In this document: positions 59,575 through 64,000 of the stretch, piece after piece
Position numbering within the stretch: the first letter of the stretch is position 1
How the letters are laid out: each line of letters begins with the position of its first letter
NCBI RefSeq assembly: GCF_002994745.2
Contig: NW_020126816.1
Location: 372,001 to 436,000, forward strand
Source: Rosa chinensis
Lineage: Eukaryota; Streptophyta; Magnoliopsida; Rosales; Rosaceae
Direction of reading: 5' to 3'
Length of the DNA: 64,000 nucleotides
Notes under the pieces: model-generated
What the model saw: the letters and a program-made list of their open reading frames with translations, nothing else
Told to the model about the DNA's origin: nothing
Database searches by the model: none
Program-made: the position numbers and the translations under genes

Positions 59575-62500
59575 TTAATCCTCATGTTGTGGAGCGTTTT
59601 GGAGGGGTACATCCTCCACTTCATCCTCCACAAACGTCTCATAGTATGGCTTGAGGCGATGGCCATTCACTTTGAACTCGTTACCTGTTTGTTCACTCTT
59701 TATCTGCACAGCTCCATGAGGAAACACATGAGTAATAACAAAAGGTCCAATCCAACGAGAACGAAGTTTACCTGGAAAGAGTTTAAGACGAGAATGGAAT
59801 AAAAGAACTTTCTGTCCCACAACAAAAATCTTCCTACGAATCATCTTATCATGGAAGGCCTTAGTCTTTTCCTTGTAGATCTTGGCACTTTCGAAAGCAT
59901 CATTCCTAATCTCCTCTAACTCTTGCAATTGTAGCTTCCTATGAAGCCCAGCCTCATCTAGATCCATGTTAAACTGCTTCACAGCCCACCAAGCTTTGTG
60001 CTCTAACTCCACAGGTAAATGGCACGGTTTGCCATAGACAATTCGATATGGGGACATACCTATGGGAGTTTTGTATGCAGTTCTGTAGGCCCACAAAGCA
60101 TCCTCCAAACGCAAGGACCAATCCTTTCTGTTAGGGTTCACAGTCTTCTCCAATATTCCCTTGATTTGACGATTTGAGACTTCAGCTTGTCCACTTGTTT
60201 GTGGATGATAAGGTGTAGAAACCTTATGTGTCACATCATATTTCTTCAAGAGAGCCTCAATCGTTCGATTGCAAAAGTGGGAACCACCATCACTAATGAG
60301 AACTCTAGGCATGCCAAACCTGCTAAAGATGTTAGACTTGATAAAATCTGCAACAACCTTAGAGTCATTAGTTCGAGTGGCTTTTGCCTCCACCCATTTC
60401 GACACATAATCCACAGCAAGCAAGATATAGAGAAATCCAAAAGATGAAGGAAAAGGTCCCATGAAATCTATACCCCAGACATCAAATATTTCAACAGTTA
60501 TGATATTGGATAAAGGCATTTGATCTCTAGAGCTTAGATTTCCTGTTCTTTGGCATCTATCACAAGTTAAACAATATGCATATGCATCCTTAAATAAGGT
60601 TGGCCAAAAGAACCCAGATTCCAACACTTTAAACGCAGTTTTCTTAGACCCAAAGTGACCTCCACATGCTTTAGAATGGCAAAAAGAAAGTATGGCATTA
60701 TGTTCATGTTCAGGCACACATCTCCTAATCAATTGATCAGAGCAATATTTCCACAGATAAGGTTCATCCCAAACATATTGCTTAACAGTTTTCTTAAGCC
60801 TATCCCTATGAGCACGTGACATGGTATCAGGAATCTTCCTAGAAACAATGTAATTCACAATATCCGCATACCATGGTTCACTTACCTGGATTCCAAAGAG
60901 TTGTTCATCTGGAAACGTCTCCACCAAAGGGAGAGGGTCTTCTGCGTGCACCAAACGACTCAAGTGGTCAGCTACCACGTTCTCACTACCCTTCTTGTCC
61001 TTGATTTCAACGTCAAACTCTTGCAAGAGTAGGATCCATCTAATGAGCCTTGGTTTCGCCTCCTTCTTGGTCATCAAGTACTTCAAAGCTGCATGGTCAG
61101 TATAAATAATCACCTTGGTACCAAGTAAGTAGGAACGAAACTTCTCAAGGGCAAAAACAACTGCAAGGAGCTCTTTCTCTGTAGTTGAGTAGTTCAGTTG
61201 TGCATCATTCAGAGTCCTTGAGGCGTAGTAGATGGCATACGGTCGTTTGTCCTTCCTTTGCCCTAAAACAGCTCCAACTGCATAGTCAGAGGCGTCACAC
61301 ATCAACTCAAAGGGCAAGGACCAATCTGGAGGTAGCATGATAGGGGCAGACGTCAATAACTCCTTGAGCTTGTTAAAGGCCTCTTGACACTCCTTGTCAA
61401 ACACAAACGACACATCCTTTTGGAGTAGTTGGCATAGAGGTCTCGAAATCTTGGAAAAATCCTTGATAAATCTCCTGTAAAACCCTGCATGGCCAAGAAA
61501 AGAACGAATCTCTCTCACAGAAGTGGGAGAGGGTAAGTAACGCACAAGGTCTACCTTAGCTTTATCAACCTCAATTCCCCTAGAAGAGACAATATGTCCT
61601 AGAACTATACCTTGTCTAACCATAAAATGACACTTTTCCCAATTTAGCACAAGGTTAGTTTCCACACAACGCTTTAAAATAATTTCCAGATTATTAAGAC
61701 AATCATCAAAGCTTTTTCCAAAAACAGAAAAGTCATCCATGAATACCTCTATGATTTTCTCAATATAATCCGAAAATATACTTACCATACACCTTTGAAA
61801 GGTACCTGGGGCGTTGCATAGTCCAAAAGGCATACGACGATAAGCAAATGTTCCAAAGGGACACGTGAATGTCGTCTTCTCTTGGTCTTCATTGGCTATG
61901 GCAATCTGATTGTACCCTGAGTAGCCATCCAAGAAGCAGTAGTAATCATGTCCAGCCAAACGCTCAAGCATCTGATCAATGAATGGAAGAGGAAAGTGAT
62001 CTTTCCTTGTTGTTGCGTTGAGCTTCCTGTAGTCAATGCAAACTCTGTGGCCAGTAACTGTCCTTTGGGGTACCAATTCGTTTTCTGCATTCTTCACAAC
62101 AGTCACTCCTGACTTCTTAGGTACAACTTGAACTGGGGACACCCATTTGGAGTCTGAAATGGGGTATATGACGCCACAATCTAGGAGTTTGATGACCTCC
62201 TTCTTCACAACTTCCATCATAGGAGGGTTGAGACGACGTTGAGCCTCTCTAGTGGGTTTTGTCCCCTCCTCAAGAAGTATCCTATGGACGCAAGTAGTAG
62301 GGCTTATTCCCTTGATATCCGCCAATGTCCATCCTATGGCGGTCTTGTGTTGCTTTAACATCTCCACCAATCTCTCCTCTTGAGACGAAGTAAGAGAGGA
62401 GGATACAATCACTGGTAAAGTCTCCTTGTCTCCTAAGTAGACATACTTCAAGTGGTCTGGTAAAGGTTTAAGTTCAAGTTCTGGTGCCTGGATCACTGAA

Positions 62501-64000
62501 GGTAAAGTCTTATTAGCAGATAACTGAATGGACAAGGGTGGAGGAGACTTACCTACAAAGGATGATGCCTCAAGGAAGGACACATTAGCAATGATTTCGT
62601 CCTCACATGTTTCCTTGAGCACATCTTCATGGAGTGTGACGCCATCTTTGGTGTATCCCACTCCTTGCTCCAGTGTGGTGACCAAAGTATCCTCATTCAT
62701 GATATCAAACATTTCCTGTGCAAGGTTGTCCAGAATATCAATAGAAAAACAATCATGAACATCAAGAGGATACCTCATAGCTTCAAATATGTTGAAGCCA
62801 ATAACGTCACCATCAAATTCCATGGTGAGAGAGCCATCATACACATCTATCTTGGTCCTGGCCGTCCTTAGGAAAGGGCGACCCAATAGCAATGGCGTTG
62901 AACTCACTGGGGAGTCTTCCATCTCCAACACATAGAAGTCAGCTGGAAAGAAAAGATGGTTAACCTGTACAAGGACATCTTCCAACAAACCTCTAGGGTA
63001 TGCATTAGACCTGTCAGCTAACTGAATGATAACATTATTAGATTTAAGCTCACCTAGACCTAGGGTTTCATAAACAGAATAGGGCATGACGTTCACAGAA
63101 GCCCCTAAGTCTAACATAGCGTTCTCAAACCTAGAAGTACCAATAGTGCATGGAATAGTAAAACTTCCAGGGTCTTTGCATTTATGAGGTAGTTTCCTCT
63201 GAATCAAGGCAGATACATTTTCACTTACCTTTACTACCTCTTTCTCACCTTTTCTCCTCCTTGAGGTACAAAGCTCTTTCAAAAACTTAGCATACCTAGG
63301 CACTTGCTTGATAGCCTCAAGGAGGGGTAAATTTACTTGCACCTTCTTGAAAGTTTCCAAGATAGCTTGGTCACTTTCATCCTTCTTCGATATAGCAAAT
63401 CTGCGTGGAAAGGGCATACAAGACGAAGAAGGGTTAGCAATAACCGAAGTATTCAAGTTAGAATCATTACCTTTTGGTTTCGGTTTTGCTCTAGAAGGTG
63501 AAGACGTCCTAGTCTCTTCCTTGGACGTTGCAGGGTCTTTTTCAAGGCTCTTCTTGGTAGCTTCTTGTTCCTCCTCAACTTCAATGTTCACTTGAGCCTC
63601 CTTGGCTTTTTTAGGTTGATCCACAAATACCCTTCCACTCCTAGTAGTCACCAAAGACGCATTCTCCACATTACCCTTTGGGTTTCGTATGGTGTTACTA
63701 GGGAGCTTCCCAGTCTCATGAATCTTGCTCATAAAATCCACAACTTGGCCCATTTGGTTCTTGAGATCCGCAATGTCTTTGGTGTGGGTCTGTTGTCCTT
63801 GAACCAAAGCTTGAGTAGAACTAGTGAGAGCTTCAAACATCTTATCATAGTTAACGCTCTGATTTGAACTCCCTGAAGCATGTTGATTTTGCATGTAGGG
63901 CCTTTGGAATGGTGGTCCTTGAGGTCCTTGAAAAGATTGTCCTTGAAATGGTGGCCCTTGAGGACGTTGGAAATTTCCTCCAAGGGGATTCTGAGTGTTT
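59575..64000 (-). CDS. gag-pol: E Gag-Pol polyprotein, partial
   Basis: An open frame from the window edge to the stop at 59575-59577. It enters in the Gln/Pro-rich tail of Gag ('[12 protein letters not shown]'); the true start is outside. Numbering from the methionine at 63894 (1,439 aa to the end), the protease is DLGAS with D262, reverse transcriptase FMDD with D720/D721, RNase H D867 and D933, and integrase D1143, D1202 and E1238 (D-D-35-E) after an HHCC region at about 1070-1110. The C-terminus has a GPF motif and no chromodomain. No stop or frameshift is seen. The products would be capsid, protease, reverse transcriptase-RNase H and integrase. Confidence 0.94.
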   Translation of the reverse strand, partial: NTQNPLGGNFQRPQGPPFQGQSFQGPQGPPFQRPYMQNQHASGSSNQSVNYDKMFEALTSSTQALVQGQQTHTKDIADLKNQMGQVVDFMSKIHETGKLPSNTIRNPKGNVENASLVTTRSGRVFVDQPKKAKEAQVNIEVEEEQEATKKSLEKDPATSKEETRTSSPSRAKPKPKGNDSNLNTSVIANPSSSCMPFPRRFAISKKDESDQAILETFKKVQVNLPLLEAIKQVPRYAKFLKELCTSRRRKGEKEVVKVSENVSALIQRKLPHKCKDPGSFTIPCTIGTSRFENAMLDLGASVNVMPYSVYETLGLGELKSNNVIIQLADRSNAYPRGLLEDVLVQVNHLFFPADFYVLEMEDSPVSSTPLLLGRPFLRTARTKIDVYDGSLTMEFDGDVIGFNIFEAMRYPLDVHDCFSIDILDNLAQEMFDIMNEDTLVTTLEQGVGYTKDGVTLHEDVLKETCEDEIIANVSFLEASSFVGKSPPPLSIQLSANKTLPSVIQAPELELKPLPDHLKYVYLGDKETLPVIVSSSLTSSQEERLVEMLKQHKTAIGWTLADIKGISPTTCVHRILLEEGTKPTREAQRRLNPPMMEVVKKEVIKLLDCGVIYPISDSKWVSPVQVVPKKSGVTVVKNAENELVPQRTVTGHRVCIDYRKLNATTRKDHFPLPFIDQMLERLAGHDYYCFLDGYSGYNQIAIANEDQEKTTFTCPFGTFAYRRMPFGLCNAPGTFQRCMVSIFSDYIEKIIEVFMDDFSVFGKSFDDCLNNLEIILKRCVETNLVLNWEKCHFMVRQGIVLGHIVSSRGIEVDKAKVDLVRYLPSPTSVREIRSFLGHAGFYRRFIKDFSKISRPLCQLLQKDVSFVFDKECQEAFNKLKELLTSAPIMLPPDWSLPFELMCDASDYAVGAVLGQRKDKRPYAIYYASRTLNDAQLNYSTTEKELLAVVFALEKFRSYLLGTKVIIYTDHAALKYLMTKKEAKPRLIRWILLLQEFDVEIKDKKGSENVVADHLSRLVHAEDPLPLVETFPDEQLFGIQVSEPWYADIVNYIVSRKIPDTMSRAHRDRLKKTVKQYVWDEPYLWKYCSDQLIRRCVPEHEHNAILSFCHSKACGGHFGSKKTAFKVLESGFFWPTLFKDAYAYCLTCDRCQRTGNLSSRDQMPLSNIITVEIFDVWGIDFMGPFPSSFGFLYILLAVDYVSKWVEAKATRTNDSKVVADFIKSNIFSRFGMPRVLISDGGSHFCNRTIEALLKKYDVTHKVSTPYHPQTSGQAEVSNRQIKGILEKTVNPNRKDWSLRLEDALWAYRTAYKTPIGMSPYRIVYGKPCHLPVELEHKAWWAVKQFNMDLDEAGLHRKLQLQELEEIRNDAFESAKIYKEKTKAFHDKMIRRKIFVVGQKVLLFHSRLKLFPGKLRSRWIGPFVITHVFPHGAVQIKSEQTGNEFKVNGHRLKPYYETFVEDEVEDVPLQNAPQHED

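Larger units (their letters stand above)
55104..64000 (-). mobile_element. E: autonomous Athila-type element, runs off the right edge
   Basis: 3' LTR 55104-57316, polypurine tract, 3' non-coding region, and a Gag-Pol frame open to the last base of the window. The left flank caaac (55099-55103) should be the TSD. Same group as D, A1, A2 and A3. It is the best candidate in view to supply Pol for A2 and A3. Confidence 0.9.

Overview
The window is plant nuclear DNA made almost entirely of nested LTR retrotransposons of the Ty3/Gypsy superfamily, Athila lineage. I see no host gene, tRNA, rRNA or CRISPR array. The lineage call rests on three things. The primer binding sites are complementary to the 3' end of plant tRNA-Asp. 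There is one long Gag-Pol frame of about 1,870 aa, with a CCHC knuckle, DLGAS protease, FMDD reverse transcriptase, RNase H and a D-D-35-E integrase without a chromodomain. The LTRs are 1.7-2.7 kb long and start TGAT and end ATCA. This composition fits heterochromatic, perhaps pericentromeric, DNA of a flowering plant, probably a eudicot. The sequence alone does not give the species.

Nesting, worked out from LTR ends and 5-bp target-site duplications (TSDs). The lowest layer is the 3' end of a plus-strand element A1 (1-493, 6881-8273). Two elements sit in it: C1 (minus, 494-6875, TSD cttat) and D (minus, from 8274, cutting the A1 LTR). D holds B (minus, 14106-49052) and C2 (minus, from 50578). 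B holds A2 (plus, 17900-34879, TSD attta) and two plus-strand solo LTRs of the C family (38176-39903, TSD aagac; 40909-42597, TSD tttcc). A2 holds A3 (plus, 22188-29267, TSD accac) in its gag. C2 holds E (minus, from 55104), which runs off the right edge. The deepest stack is five layers: A1 > D > B > A2 > A3.

Coding content. B has a complete Gag-Pol frame, split only by the two solo LTRs; the three segments stay in one frame (1,867 aa). E has an open Gag-Pol frame to the window edge. D keeps RNase H-integrase and the end of Gag plus protease but lacks reverse transcriptase. C2 shows only an integrase end before E interrupts it. A2 is gag-only (521 aa, split by A3). A3 and C1 have essentially no coding sequence. 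Autonomous elements and two grades of deleted, presumably trans-mobilised, derivatives therefore coexist, and the A2 and A3 LTR pairs look identical, which implies recent movement.

The most interesting non-coding signals are these: an 11-12 bp pairing between U5 and the sequence just past the primer binding site, with a compensatory change between families; a U5-terminal hairpin with a compensatory pair; three copies of a polypurine-like motif AAGTGTGGGG in every 3' non-coding region; a ~150-bp module present both in a 5' leader and in 3' non-coding regions; and B flanks with no TSD, which suggests recombination between two insertions.
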